63,825 nt of DNA, from positions 1 to 63,825 of the forward strand of contig JAEWBG010000032.1 of the NCBI GenBank assembly GCA_023391335.1, given 5' to 3'. Below are positions 43,932 through 53,334 of this stretch, in pieces (the stretch's first letter is position 1; every line of letters begins with the position of its first letter). The notes under the pieces were generated by a model. The model ran no database searches. It was not told the DNA's origin and saw nothing but the letters and a program-made list of their open reading frames with translations. Source of the stretch: Pseudomonadota bacterium. GTDB taxonomy: Bacteria > Pseudomonadota > Gammaproteobacteria > Steroidobacterales > Steroidobacteraceae. The translations under genes were made by a program, and so were the position numbers.

Positions 43932-44854
43932 ACACCAGAATTTCGAAAGCGCGGCTCATCGTCGGTCGTGTACAGACTGGGTTGCTCATCCTGGCCAGCG
44001 CAGCGTTGGCGGCGTGCGGTCCGGTGCATCTCGTTGCGAAGAGCAACATCCCGCAACCCTTGATCGCGAAGATGCCGGTCGGGGTCGCGCTCTACGTTCC
44101 GACGGAATTTTCGCAGTACGTCCATAAGGAAGAGCGCAGCGGCACGAAATGGGAGATCGAAATCGGTCAGGCGCAGACTGAGACGGTGACGCGTCTGATC
44201 AACGCGATGTTCGAGCGCGTGATTCCAGTCGATAGCGTCAATGCCGGCACCACTCACGCCAGCGAGATTCGCGCGATTTTGGAGCCCAGCGTTGAAGAGT
44301 TCGCCTTCGTGACACCGCGCGATGCAGGCTCCCCGTACTTCGCCGTCAGCATCAAGTATCGAGTGAACGTGTATTCGCCGGACGGCAAGCTTGCAGACTC
44401 GTGGGGCTTTACGGGTTACGGCACGGCCCAATCGCAAGGCGTGATCATGGAGGACCCATTGATTCAGGCGACCTCGCTCGCGATGCGCGATGCGGGCGCA
44501 AAGTTAGCGGTCGAATTCCGTGAGCAGCCCATGGTGCGGGACCTCATGCCGGGCGCACAGCCTGCGAGCCAGACGGCGGCGGCTGGGGCATCGTCGGGGG
44601 TACCGCAGCCGAACGTCAACGCGACACCAGCAATTCAGAACGCGCCCGCGGTATCGCAGGCTCAGCAAGAGGCGCCTGCGGCTGCAACCTCAGATCCAAC
44701 ACCACCGCCGCCGCAGGCAGTGCCGACTGCGCCTGCCGCAACCTCGGATTCCGCGAGCGCACCAGAAGTCGAGCAGAGCACGCCGGCTACACCATCCGAT
44801 TCACCGGCAGCTACGCCCTCGGACGCTGCGCAATCCGAGTCGCAAACGCGTTAA
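43928..44854 (+). CDS. Lipoprotein with disordered Ala/Pro-rich tail, last gene of the cluster
   Basis: This 308-residue protein begins with TTG 43928, overlapping the preceding stop by four bases (TTGA). It has a lipobox (LAAC, Cys near residue 30). Residues about 45-215 form a globular domain (GVALYVPTEFSQYVHKEER, KYRVNVYSPDGKLADSWGF), reminiscent of LPS-assembly or peptidoglycan-associated lipoproteins without a clear match. The last 90 residues are Ala/Pro/Thr/Ser rich and probably disordered. The overlap shows coupling to the VWA gene, so it belongs to the same machine, perhaps as an outer-membrane partner. Confidence 0.8.
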   Translation: MNTRISKARLIVGRVQTGLLILASAALAACGPVHLVAKSNIPQPLIAKMPVGVALYVPTEFSQYVHKEERSGTKWEIEIGQAQTETVTRLINAMFERVIPVDSVNAGTTHASEIRAILEPSVEEFAFVTPRDAGSPYFAVSIKYRVNVYSPDGKLADSWGFTGYGTAQSQGVIMEDPLIQATSLAMRDAGAKLAVEFREQPMVRDLMPGAQPASQTAAAGASSGVPQPNVNATPAIQNAPAVSQAQQEAPAAATSDPTPPPPQAVPTAPAATSDSASAPEVEQSTPATPSDSPAATPSDAAQSESQTR

Positions 44855-44890
44855 GGAGGGGCAACACGCGAACAGTCGCAATTCGCTCGA

Positions 44891-46288
44891 TCAAGAGTCC
44901 TGTTCGTCAGCAACGTCTCTACGAACTCTGTACACCTCGCGATACTGAATCGCGTTGGCATTGACCGGCGTGCTGCCCGCGAATTTCGGCCTGAACGTGG
45001 AATTGCGAAGTGCTTCGAGGATTTGAGCGGCCTGGCGCGCCGATGCATTGGTCTCGACAACGCGAGCTTCGCTGACATCGCCTGCCTCAGTGACGCTGTA
45101 CTCGAGGAGGACGAAACGCTCCGACGCTTCCCCGGGTGGGATCCTGCGGCTCGAAATCAAAATCGGCGGCAACGGGTAGTAGAGCCGCAGCGGCAACGAG
45201 AGCGCAGCGGCCGCCGCCGCATCTTGCTTCGCGAGCTCCGCGACCCTGGCGTACACCGGCATTGCTTCGTCGCGATCCTGCTTGATCATGTACCAGTCGC
45301 CAAGTTGCAGCAGCGTATCGGCCAACTCTCCGCGCGCGTTCGGATGTGCTTCCAAAATTTTGATCGCGCGCTGCAGTGCTTGTTCGCCATCGGCGCTCAA
45401 TGCTTTCGGATCAGGTCCGGGCTCGTCGGTGCCGTGACCTCCCAAATGCATCGAATCGCGGCGCACGCGGATGCCTTCGTTGGCGTGGTCCGAGAGATCC
45501 ACGAGCTCCGAGACGTAGGTGCGCGCAATCGAGCGCAAGGGCCTCACGAGTGCGAGATCGTCGGGCCCTAAGATCTTCTTGCCAAGTGCAATCGCGCGTT
45601 GATAGACCAGGCGCGCGGTAATGTACGCACGGACCGTCGCCCACCAATCTGCAACCGTGCAGGTCACGGGAATCATGCGCGGGTCGCGCTTGCCGTAAGC
45701 GTATTCGCCGACCTTTTGCAGGTACTCGATATGCTGCTGGGCGGTTTCGTAGTCCTTGAGTATCGCTTCGCTGGTCGCAAGCTGATTCAGCATCTCGAAC
45801 TGACCAGTGTTGAATAGCCCGTCGGTGCGCCGCGAAAGTTCGAGCGCGCGTGCAAGATACGGTACGGCTTCTTCGTGTTTGGTTTGTTTTGCCAGGGTCA
45901 GCCCCAGTCCGCGCAAAGGTGGCAAGCGGCGGCTGTTCGTCGGGCCCGTTTCCTTCTGCACGATCTCCAACGCTTCGCGATACGACGCCTCAGCCTCGCT
46001 ATAAATGCCCGACTCGCGTTCAGCGTCTGCCAATGCGACCAGGGCATCGGAGAGCTGCAGCGGGTTGGTACCGGCCTCGGTGCGAGCTGCAGTCACGCGT
46101 TTCTGCGCTGACTCGAGCGCAGCGCTCAAATCAGGTTGGACGGTGCCTGGCGCAAATTCCTGTCGCGATGGCTGGTCATCCGCGTGTGCAGCAAAGGGGA
46201 TATTGACAGCGGCACACGCAAGGACGGCGCCCGCGATGCGGCGTGGAAGAAAACTTGCAGAGCTGAACACGGTTTCGTACCTGCGCAA
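44891..46288 (-). CDS. TPR protein with TonB-C-like domain, exported
   Basis: This 465-residue protein has a signal peptide, then tetratricopeptide repeats (ESGIYSEAEASYREALEIV, HEEAVPYLARALELSR) covering about residues 60-345. At the C-terminus (about 375-460) is a TonB-C-like domain: FVLLEYSVTEAGDVSEARV and STFRPKFAGSTPVN. Proteins of this type are common and uncharacterised. It is convergent with the stator/VWA cluster, with 36 bases between stop codons and no clear terminator. Confidence 0.82.
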   Translation of the reverse strand: MRRYETVFSSASFLPRRIAGAVLACAAVNIPFAAHADDQPSRQEFAPGTVQPDLSAALESAQKRVTAARTEAGTNPLQLSDALVALADAERESGIYSEAEASYREALEIVQKETGPTNSRRLPPLRGLGLTLAKQTKHEEAVPYLARALELSRRTDGLFNTGQFEMLNQLATSEAILKDYETAQQHIEYLQKVGEYAYGKRDPRMIPVTCTVADWWATVRAYITARLVYQRAIALGKKILGPDDLALVRPLRSIARTYVSELVDLSDHANEGIRVRRDSMHLGGHGTDEPGPDPKALSADGEQALQRAIKILEAHPNARGELADTLLQLGDWYMIKQDRDEAMPVYARVAELAKQDAAAAAALSLPLRLYYPLPPILISSRRIPPGEASERFVLLEYSVTEAGDVSEARVVETNASARQAAQILEALRNSTFRPKFAGSTPVNANAIQYREVYRVRRDVADEQDS

Positions 46289-46378
46289 ATCTTGAGCACA
46301 GGCTACGGCGGGAAGCTGGGGGAAACAAGCGCCAAACTCCGCGTCGCGCGCTCGGTGAGAGCGGCGAAACGATGCAAT

Positions 46379-48286
46379 CTAAGCGGCGTTGCGCAGCCGT
46401 GGCGATGCCGGTGCAGCGACAATCCCTTGCCTGAGGCGCGCGTGCTGCTCTTGTCCATCTAACCTGAACGAGGCCACCGCGGCGACGAGCGCATCCACTT
46501 GACTACGCAACGACGCGGCAACTTGCGAGGTCTCTTCGACGAACGCGGCATTTTGCTGCGTATCGCCGTCGATGCGATCGATAGTCTGGTTGAGTCTGCC
46601 GATATCCTCGTTTTGGGTGCGGCTTGCGGCGGCGATCTCCTTCATGATCGCGGAGACACGCTGTACCGAACTCAATAGTTCCTGCATGGTGGTGCCGGCG
46701 CCGTCGACCAATTGCGCACCCTTGTGCACATCCTGCAATGAGTCGCCGATCAACTTTTTGATTTCGTTTGCGGCCGATGCGGAGCGCTGTGCAAGATTGC
46801 GAACCTCGCTGGCGACCACCGCAAATCCGCGGCCTTGCTCTCCGGCCCGGGCAGCCTCGACAGCCGCATTCAACGCCAGCAGATTGGTTTGGAACGCAAT
46901 CTCGTCGATGACGCCGATGATGTCGCCGATCTTTTTGGATGAACCGTTGATCGTCTGCATCGTCGCGATGACCTGCGACACCATCATGTTGCCGCGCGTA
47001 GCCATTTGGTGTGCCTGTTCGGCCAGTTTGTCGGCTTGATGCGCGTTGTGCAGATTGCGCTCGATATGTGTCGCTACCTCTTGCGTGCTGTGCGACGTCT
47101 CGCGAATGGCGGCGGATTGCGAGTTGGCTCGTTCGGCCAATTCTTCGTTCGCACGCGAGATTTCGATGCCCGCACTGTCGATCGTGGCACTGACTTCGCG
47201 AATCCGCGCAACCAGCGTCTGTAACTGGCCGCGGCTCACGTTGAAGGTCTCGAAAAGCTTGCCCAGCTCGTCACGTCCTTGCGAAGGGCGATGGGCCGTC
47301 AGGTCGCCGCCGGCGAGTTTACCCATGCGCCGCATGAGTCCGTCGAATCCGCGCGAGTTGGAAACGTAGAAACTTGTCAGCAAATACAGTGCCGCGGCCA
47401 CGCTCAGGAGAGAAATCAGCAGCAGCCAGTTTCGATGTGCGCGAAAGCCCTCGATGCGTCGAACCAGCAGTTCATCGAGCGCACGGGCAGCGCTGCCGGA
47501 AAGATTGAGTGCCTCGCGGGCGAGCGCAGCGCCCGTGTGCTGTGCAGCGCTGTTCGAACCTGGGTCGCGCAGCGTATCGGCGCGCATCCGAAATGCATTG
47601 AAGCGCTGTTGCAACCGATCCAGCGCAAGGGGTTCACGCAACCTGCTGTTCGCACTGGTCGCGCGCTTGACCGCATGTTCGATGGTCTCGACGTAGGTCG
47701 CGGCCTTGGCGGCGAAGAACTGAATCGCTACAGCATCGTCCTGCGAGAGGGTGCCGGCAGCAGCCTTACTTTCGATCGCATCGAATTGCGCCGCCGCCTC
47801 AGCCAGCTTCGGTACGGCATCCATCGCCAACGCCATGACGTAGTACGAATCCAAGTCGGGATCCAGCGTCAGCTTGGAGTCGTCGCTCGTCTGCGAAAAC
47901 AACTGCACGATCGCACTGTTGAGCTTGAGGAAGTCCGCGTCCGAGCTCGCGGCATGCGGGAGAGCTTGCAGCATCTCATCCGGCTGCAGGACGTTTCGCT
48001 GCTGTTCGTTCAACGCGGTCAGTCGGTCGAGCGACTCTTTGACTTGCGCTCGATTGCGTTGAACCGAGCCGTCCATGAGCGTATTCAGCGGCGCAATCCA
48101 TTGCGCGCCTAACCGTTCTTCGGCTGCAAAATCGATGTTGCCGGCTGCGTAATTCATCAGCCCGTACAGCGCTATGCACAGCGGGAGCAGGAATGCGGCG
48201 CTGATCCACGCAAACTTGCCTGGCAGCCGCAAGTGCTGCATCAAGCTGATGCCCGGACCGAGCGTACGCTCGAAGACAGGATTCAT
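46379..48286 (-). CDS. Methyl-accepting chemotaxis protein
   Basis: This 635-residue chemoreceptor has a membrane helix at about residues 28-48, a periplasmic helical region to about 280, a second helix (WLLLISLLSVAAALYLL), a HAMP region, and a cytoplasmic signalling domain. The hairpin tip contains NLLALNAAVEAARAGEQGRG, the hallmark of MCPs, with GFAVVASEVRNLAQRSA following. No CheA/CheW gene is nearby. An EcfG-type promoter motif lies upstream on the same strand (48445-48469), so it may be stress controlled. Confidence 0.93.
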   Translation of the reverse strand: MNPVFERTLGPGISLMQHLRLPGKFAWISAAFLLPLCIALYGLMNYAAGNIDFAAEERLGAQWIAPLNTLMDGSVQRNRAQVKESLDRLTALNEQQRNVLQPDEMLQALPHAASSDADFLKLNSAIVQLFSQTSDDSKLTLDPDLDSYYVMALAMDAVPKLAEAAAQFDAIESKAAAGTLSQDDAVAIQFFAAKAATYVETIEHAVKRATSANSRLREPLALDRLQQRFNAFRMRADTLRDPGSNSAAQHTGAALAREALNLSGSAARALDELLVRRIEGFRAHRNWLLLISLLSVAAALYLLTSFYVSNSRGFDGLMRRMGKLAGGDLTAHRPSQGRDELGKLFETFNVSRGQLQTLVARIREVSATIDSAGIEISRANEELAERANSQSAAIRETSHSTQEVATHIERNLHNAHQADKLAEQAHQMATRGNMMVSQVIATMQTINGSSKKIGDIIGVIDEIAFQTNLLALNAAVEAARAGEQGRGFAVVASEVRNLAQRSASAANEIKKLIGDSLQDVHKGAQLVDGAGTTMQELLSSVQRVSAIMKEIAAASRTQNEDIGRLNQTIDRIDGDTQQNAAFVEETSQVAASLRSQVDALVAAVASFRLDGQEQHARLRQGIVAAPASPRLRNAA

Positions 48287-48405
48287 GACCTACACCACAT
48301 GGCGCTCGCTCGCCGACTGTGACGGACTTCCCAATTGAAAGAGCGTCGCGAGACTGGGCAAACTCCTGAATCGGCCCCGCACGCTTTTCCTTGAGCCTTG
48401 CGCAA

Positions 48406-48432
48406 GGAACCTTGCTACCGGGCGTAGGCGTT
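48406..48432 (+). promoter_or_regulatory. Weak EcfG-like site ahead of treS
   Basis: GGAAC (48406-48410) and CGTT (48429-48432) are 18 bases apart, one to two more than the consensus. It is 41 bases before the start codon of the TreS fusion. Trehalose genes are typical targets of the general stress response in Alphaproteobacteria, so I list it despite the spacing. Confidence 0.3.
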
Positions 48433-48444
48433 AGAACCTATTTC

Positions 48445-48469
48445 AACGATCTCACATGAGCCGCGTTCC
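48445..48469 (-). promoter_or_regulatory. EcfG-type promoter between chemoreceptor and treS
   Basis: On the minus strand GGAAC (plus-strand 48465-48469), 16 bases, CGTT (48445-48448) match the consensus exactly. It points to the chemoreceptor gene, whose start is about 160 bases away. Confidence 0.55.
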
Positions 48470-48472
48470 CGC

Positions 48473-51400
48473 ATGACCGACGATTTGCGCACCCAGCCAC
48501 AGACGGCGGAGCTTGGCTCTGCCAGCGAAGCGAATTCGTATGCGTCACGCCACGAGTTATCCCGCGATCCGCTTTGGTACAAGGATGCAGTCATTTATCA
48601 ACTGCATGTCAAAGCGTTCTTCGATTCCAACGGCGATGGCATCGGCGACTTCGTGGGGCTCACCGAAAAGCTCGACTACATCCTCGAGTTGGGCGTGGAC
48701 ACGATCTGGTTGCTGCCGTTCTATCCATCGCCGCTGCGGGATGACGGCTACGACATTGCCGACTACACGAACGTCCATCCCGACTACGGCACGCTCGAGG
48801 ATTTCCGGCGCTTCATCGAAGCGGCGCATCGACGCGGGTTGAAGGTGATCACAGAACTCGTGATCAACCACACGTCCGATCAACATCCGTGGTTTCAACG
48901 CGCGCGTCGCGCTCCGCCCGGTTCGCCGGAACGCGAGTTCTATGTGTGGAGCGATGACGACAAGAAATTCGCCGGCACGCGCATCATCTTTACCGATACC
49001 GAAAGTTCGAACTGGGCTTGGGATCCGATTGCGAAGCAGTACTTCTGGCACCGCTTCTTCTCGCATCAGCCCGACCTCAATCACAACAATCCCGCGGTAG
49101 TCGATGCCGTGATCGAAGTGATGAAGTTCTGGATGGATATGGGCGTGGATGGCATGCGCCTGGATGCGATTCCATATCTATGTGTACGCGAAGGCACCAA
49201 CAACGAAAACCTGCCCGAGACGCATCAGGTAATCAAACGCATGCGCGCGGCTATGGATGCGCAATACAGTGGCCGAATGTTCCTGGCTGAAGCCAATCAA
49301 TGGCCTGAGGATGTGCGCGAATACTTCGGCGACGGAGACGAGTGTCACGTCGCGTATCACTTTCCCTTGATGCCGCGCATGTTCATGGCCGTGGCGCTGG
49401 AAGATCGCTATCCGATCACCGAGATTCTGCGGCAGACGCCCGATATCCCAGACAACTGCCAGTGGGCCATTTTCCTGCGCAATCACGACGAGCTCACGCT
49501 CGAGATGGTGACGGATCGCGAACGCGACTACATGTACCGAATGTATGCGAAAGAACCGCGCATGCGTGTGAATGTAGGCATCCGGCGCAGATTGGCCCCG
49601 CTGCTCAATAACGACATCGATCGCATCAAGTTGATGAACAGCTTGCTGCTATCGATGCCAGGCTCGCCGATCATTTACTACGGCGATGAAATCGGCATGG
49701 GCGACAACATCTACATCGGCGATCGCAACGGCGTGCGCACGCCGATGCAGTGGAGCTTGGATCGCAATGCCGGTTATTCCCGCGCCGATCCGCAGCGCTT
49801 GTATTTACCCGTAATCATGGATCCGATCTACGGCTTCCAAGCAGTCAATGCGGAAGCACAGAGCCGAGATCCTTCTTCGTTGTTGAACTGGACGCGCCGT
49901 ATTCTCGCGGTGCGCCAGCAGCATCATTGTTTCGGCCGCGGAACGTTGGAATTCGTGCGCGCGCACAATCGCAAGATCATGGCGTATGTGCGCAGCTTCG
50001 GTGCCGAGCACATTCTGTGTGTGGCCAACCTCGCGCAAACGGCGCAAGCGGTGGAACTCGATCTTTCGAAGTACAAGGGACGCGTGCCCGTCGAGTTGTT
50101 GGGTCGCAATGCGTTTCCGCCGATCGGTGAACTGCCATATTTCTTGACGCTCCCAGCGCATGGCTTCTTTTGGTTGCTGTTGAGCGATTCGGCCGCGCCG
50201 CCCTCATGGCACGTCGAGCGCTTGCCGACTGCGGAGGTGCCGGTGCTGGTGTTGACCGAGGGTCTGGCGACGCTGCTCGCCGATGCGTCGGGCGCACCGA
50301 GCACTCCGGTGGCGAAACGCACCATGAAGCACCTCGAACACGAAGTGCTCCCGGAGTTTCTTGCCCCGCGCGGTTGGTTGTTAAAGGATCAAGGTCAAAT
50401 CGGCTCGGCGCGCTTGGGCGTGCGTACCCTTTGGCGCTTCGAGCAGCGCACCTTCTTGTTGAACTACCTCGAAGTGCAGCATGGCGAGCGCGCTTCTCGT
50501 TATTTCTTGCCGATGACGATTGCATGGGAAGACGCAACCGACAGCGGCGCGCTGCGTACGGCGGAATGGACGTTAGCGAAGGTCAGAGAACATGCGCGCG
50601 CCGGCGTGCTCATCGACGCATTCGCGGATCCGCTGTTCTGTGCGCACTTGGTTAAGTGCATTGCGCAGCGAGCCACAGTGCCCTTCGGTAACGGCGAGCT
50701 GCGTTTCGAGCAGGACGCGAACCTCGAAGACATCGAGACGGCACTCGCTGCGGTCCATCACATTGGTAGCGAGTCGACGAACACCAGCATCGTCTTCAAC
50801 GATCGCTTCTTCATGAAGGTATATCGGCGCGCCGAGGCCGGTGTTCACCCGGATGTCGAGATGGTGCGGCATCTGTCGACAATCGGCTTCAAGGCGGTTG
50901 CACCGCTCTTGGGGACCATCGCCCACGTGGCCGACGAGCGCACCGAATTGGCGTCGCTATTCGCGTACGTGCGCAATCAAGGCGATGCATGGACGTACAC
51001 GTTGAACCATCTCGATCGATTCATCGGAGCCCTCAGCGCCAGCGATTCGGCCACGATCGAGGCACCGCACGCGCTGTTTGTCGCGCAAATTCAGACGCTC
51101 GGGCGCCGGCTCGGGGAGATGCACGCGCTGCTGTGCGGATCGCAAGCGAATCCTGCCTTTGCGCCCGAACCCATTTCGCAGACGGATCTGACTCATTGGG
51201 TGAAACATGTGCTCGACAGTGCCCAGTCGACACTCGATCGCTTGGAACGCGTGGCGAAGAGCTTGCCCGAGGTTGCCCGCGGCCCGGCGCAGATGCTGTT
51301 GAATTCGCGCGAGGCACTCAACGCTCATGTCCGGGCTTTGTGCTGCGAGCCGGTTGCAGCCATGAAGATTCGCATCCATGGCAACTTGCATCTAGGCAAG

Positions 51401-51826
51401 GTGATGTTGGTTGCGGATGATTTCATGATTACGGGATTCGAAGGCGACATCGCGTTGCCCACGGCGGAGCGGCGCAAGAAAGACTCATCTTTGCGCGATG
51501 TCGCGAGCATCTTGCGGTCGCTCCAATACGCACGTTACGCCGCACTGGAGCATTCGCTTGCGACGCGACCGGATTTGCACGAGCGGCTCGAGCCGCGGTT
51601 GCAGGAATGGGAAGACTTGTCCAGCGAAGCGTTGATAGCCGGTTATCAGCGCGGGTTCGGCGACGCGAGCTGTGCGCCCGCAGATCGAGCGGGGATGATG
51701 CGGTTGCTCGATCTATTCCAGATCGATCGAGCCTTGCGCGAAGTGCAAAGCGAAATCGAGTATCGAGCGGCTTGGGTCTCGGTGCCGTGCCGTGCGCTGC
51801 TCTCGCTGCTCGAGCGCAAACCGTAA
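48473..51826 (+). CDS. treS: Trehalose synthase-maltokinase fusion (TreS-Mak)
   Basis: This 1117-residue protein joins a GH13 trehalose synthase (residues about 30-570) to a maltokinase (about 590-1110). TreS interconverts maltose and trehalose; its catalytic set is visible as GMRLDAIPYL (nucleophile Asp), FLAEANQWPED (Glu) and FLRNHDELTLE (Asp). The kinase part makes maltose-1-phosphate with ATP, and contains the sugar-kinase-like IHGNLHLGKVM (Brenner-type motif, with His-Gly-Asn where Asp is common) and TGFEGDIALP. In other bacteria maltose-1-phosphate feeds the GlgE pathway to alpha-glucan; no glgE or glgB is present in this window. The start ATG is 48473. Confidence 0.93.
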   Translation: MTDDLRTQPQTAELGSASEANSYASRHELSRDPLWYKDAVIYQLHVKAFFDSNGDGIGDFVGLTEKLDYILELGVDTIWLLPFYPSPLRDDGYDIADYTNVHPDYGTLEDFRRFIEAAHRRGLKVITELVINHTSDQHPWFQRARRAPPGSPEREFYVWSDDDKKFAGTRIIFTDTESSNWAWDPIAKQYFWHRFFSHQPDLNHNNPAVVDAVIEVMKFWMDMGVDGMRLDAIPYLCVREGTNNENLPETHQVIKRMRAAMDAQYSGRMFLAEANQWPEDVREYFGDGDECHVAYHFPLMPRMFMAVALEDRYPITEILRQTPDIPDNCQWAIFLRNHDELTLEMVTDRERDYMYRMYAKEPRMRVNVGIRRRLAPLLNNDIDRIKLMNSLLLSMPGSPIIYYGDEIGMGDNIYIGDRNGVRTPMQWSLDRNAGYSRADPQRLYLPVIMDPIYGFQAVNAEAQSRDPSSLLNWTRRILAVRQQHHCFGRGTLEFVRAHNRKIMAYVRSFGAEHILCVANLAQTAQAVELDLSKYKGRVPVELLGRNAFPPIGELPYFLTLPAHGFFWLLLSDSAAPPSWHVERLPTAEVPVLVLTEGLATLLADASGAPSTPVAKRTMKHLEHEVLPEFLAPRGWLLKDQGQIGSARLGVRTLWRFEQRTFLLNYLEVQHGERASRYFLPMTIAWEDATDSGALRTAEWTLAKVREHARAGVLIDAFADPLFCAHLVKCIAQRATVPFGNGELRFEQDANLEDIETALAAVHHIGSESTNTSIVFNDRFFMKVYRRAEAGVHPDVEMVRHLSTIGFKAVAPLLGTIAHVADERTELASLFAYVRNQGDAWTYTLNHLDRFIGALSASDSATIEAPHALFVAQIQTLGRRLGEMHALLCGSQANPAFAPEPISQTDLTHWVKHVLDSAQSTLDRLERVAKSLPEVARGPAQMLLNSREALNAHVRALCCEPVAAMKIRIHGNLHLGKVMLVADDFMITGFEGDIALPTAERRKKDSSLRDVASILRSLQYARYAALEHSLATRPDLHERLEPRLQEWEDLSSEALIAGYQRGFGDASCAPADRAGMMRLLDLFQIDRALREVQSEIEYRAAWVSVPCRALLSLLERKP

Positions 51827-51831
51827 CTGGA

Positions 51832-52446
51832 CTACTCGCCGAACTCCTCGGCGACATAGCGCGATACGCGTAATTCGCTCGACCAGAAATCGGCGGGCCA
51901 GCCAGCTTTGCGTTTGAGATGGTGCAGAAAGCTGTCGATATCGGGCAGTTGCTCCCAAACTGCAGGTAAGAACGTCGAGCGTCCCGCCCGCACCCAACCG
52001 CCCTGCGTTTGCACACTCCGGGGCAATTCCAACACCAATCCATCGACGTGAGGCCGTAGTACGGCACGCAACTCGGCTTCGCCTTCAATGGGAAGCAGTT
52101 CGGGCACGGTCAGAACCGACAGATGTAACCGGCAGGCCGCCCACTCGCGTTCGGTGATCGGTTCGAATCGAGGATCGCCGAAGGCAGCGGCAACCGCGTT
52201 GCGCCACACGTCGGCGTGTAGCGGTCGAGCAGCATCGAGCGTTCCGCAACATCCGCGCAGTTCCGATTCCATGCGCACCGTCACGAATGACGATCGCAGG
52301 TCGCCGAGCATCGACGATCGCGATGGTGGCGGCGGATCGTTGTTCCAGTTGCCCGCGAGCTTCGTGGTAATCGAGCAGCGCGCGAGCGTCAGGAGTTCGG
52401 CTCGATCCTCGGCACTAAGCGTGGCCATGGAATCCAAAACTCGCAT
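51832..52446 (-). CDS. amrA: AMMECR1-like protein (AmmeMemoRadiSam system A)
   Basis: This 204-residue protein carries the AMMECR1 core, with FVTVRMESELRGCCGTLDAA (the LRGC-type signature), the ITEREWAACRLHLSVLTVPE region and a C-terminal part with LPAVWEQLPDIDSFL and GWPADFW. Its stop lies five bases after the stop of the TreS fusion in the opposite orientation. It overlaps its partner B by 32 bases. The biochemical function of the AmmeMemoRadiSam triad is unknown; the three genes are found together across many bacteria and archaea. Confidence 0.9.
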   Translation of the reverse strand: MRVLDSMATLSAEDRAELLTLARCSITTKLAGNWNNDPPPPSRSSMLGDLRSSFVTVRMESELRGCCGTLDAARPLHADVWRNAVAAAFGDPRFEPITEREWAACRLHLSVLTVPELLPIEGEAELRAVLRPHVDGLVLELPRSVQTQGGWVRAGRSTFLPAVWEQLPDIDSFLHHLKRKAGWPADFWSSELRVSRYVAEEFGE

Positions 52447-53248
52447 AGCCCACGACGCGTGCGCGATCGCCTGCTGTGTCGCCAGAATTGCAGCGCGCGA
52501 TTTCTCGCACCACGAGCGATTGATCGCGGGCGTATTGATTCAATCCGTTGATCGCCACCGCGCCGCATGCTTGATCTCCGACCAGATGCGTATCGAGTCG
52601 CAGAATCGCTTGCGCAGTCGCAGCGTCGATCCGCTGTGCTTCGGCGTACGTGTGATAGTGACTTAAGTCCGAACTCGCGAGGATCAGAGTCGATGCATCG
52701 ACCGCACACGCCGCGATGATTCGGGAGATCTCTTGAGCATTCGCATCGCCGATCACGATCGGCAGCAACGTGAAGTCATCCAACACAGACTGCAAAAACG
52801 GCAGCTGCACCTCGAGGCAATGTTCGTTCGCATGCGGCACGTCGGAATGCAACGCCAAGCCGGAGGTCACGAGTTCATTGCGAATTTCGCGATCAATCGG
52901 GACCTCGCCCAGCGGCGTGCTGAAGGCGTCATGGATCGGTACTGCTGCGCCGCGCAAAAAAACTCGGTGACTCGGGCCGATCAGGATCACGCGACGAATG
53001 CGCCGTGCATCGCGCTGAATGCGGGCAAAGGCGCCAGCCGCAATCGCTCCAGAGTACATGTAGCCCGCATGGGGAACGATATACGCGCGCCCGGACGGTA
53101 TATCGCCGACCGTGTTGCGAGCTTCGTTGACCGCTGTGGTGACGTACGCACGCAGCTCATCCGGATCGTCCGGATAGAACGTTCCGGCAACGGCGGCAGG
53201 ACGAACTCGACGACTGGAAGCCATCATCGGCAGCACCTTGTGGGGCAA
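52415..53248 (-). CDS. amrB: MEMO1-like protein (AmmeMemoRadiSam system B)
   Basis: This 277-residue protein is a MEMO1/aromatic-ring-opening-dioxygenase-fold protein. The histidines in VPHAGYMYSGAIAA, ILIGPSHRVFLRG and LASSDLSHYHTYAEA are those that would form a metal site in this family. RRVRPAAVAGTFYPDDPDEL is the usual N-terminal start. The start ATG 53248 or 53227 (MMASS) is uncertain. It overlaps the AMMECR1 gene and is divergent from the radical SAM member at 53335, so the triad is one locus with a shared promoter region of 86 bases. Confidence 0.92.
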   Translation of the reverse strand: MPHKVLPMMASSRRVRPAAVAGTFYPDDPDELRAYVTTAVNEARNTVGDIPSGRAYIVPHAGYMYSGAIAAGAFARIQRDARRIRRVILIGPSHRVFLRGAAVPIHDAFSTPLGEVPIDREIRNELVTSGLALHSDVPHANEHCLEVQLPFLQSVLDDFTLLPIVIGDANAQEISRIIAACAVDASTLILASSDLSHYHTYAEAQRIDAATAQAILRLDTHLVGDQACGAVAINGLNQYARDQSLVVREIARCNSGDTAGDRARVVGYASFGFHGHA

Positions 53249-53334
53249 GTCCGGTCAGAACTTATTGAGTCTGGGCAATTGTGACTGCGTTTTGCCGCCC
53301 CAGATAACGGCGATCTCAACCTCCGCAGTATCGA

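Noticed and set aside
30565..44854. Type VI secretion or Zorya defence locus
   Set aside because: No TssB/TssC/TssK/ClpV-like proteins, and no ZorB-type peptidoglycan-binding protein or helicase/nuclease partner.
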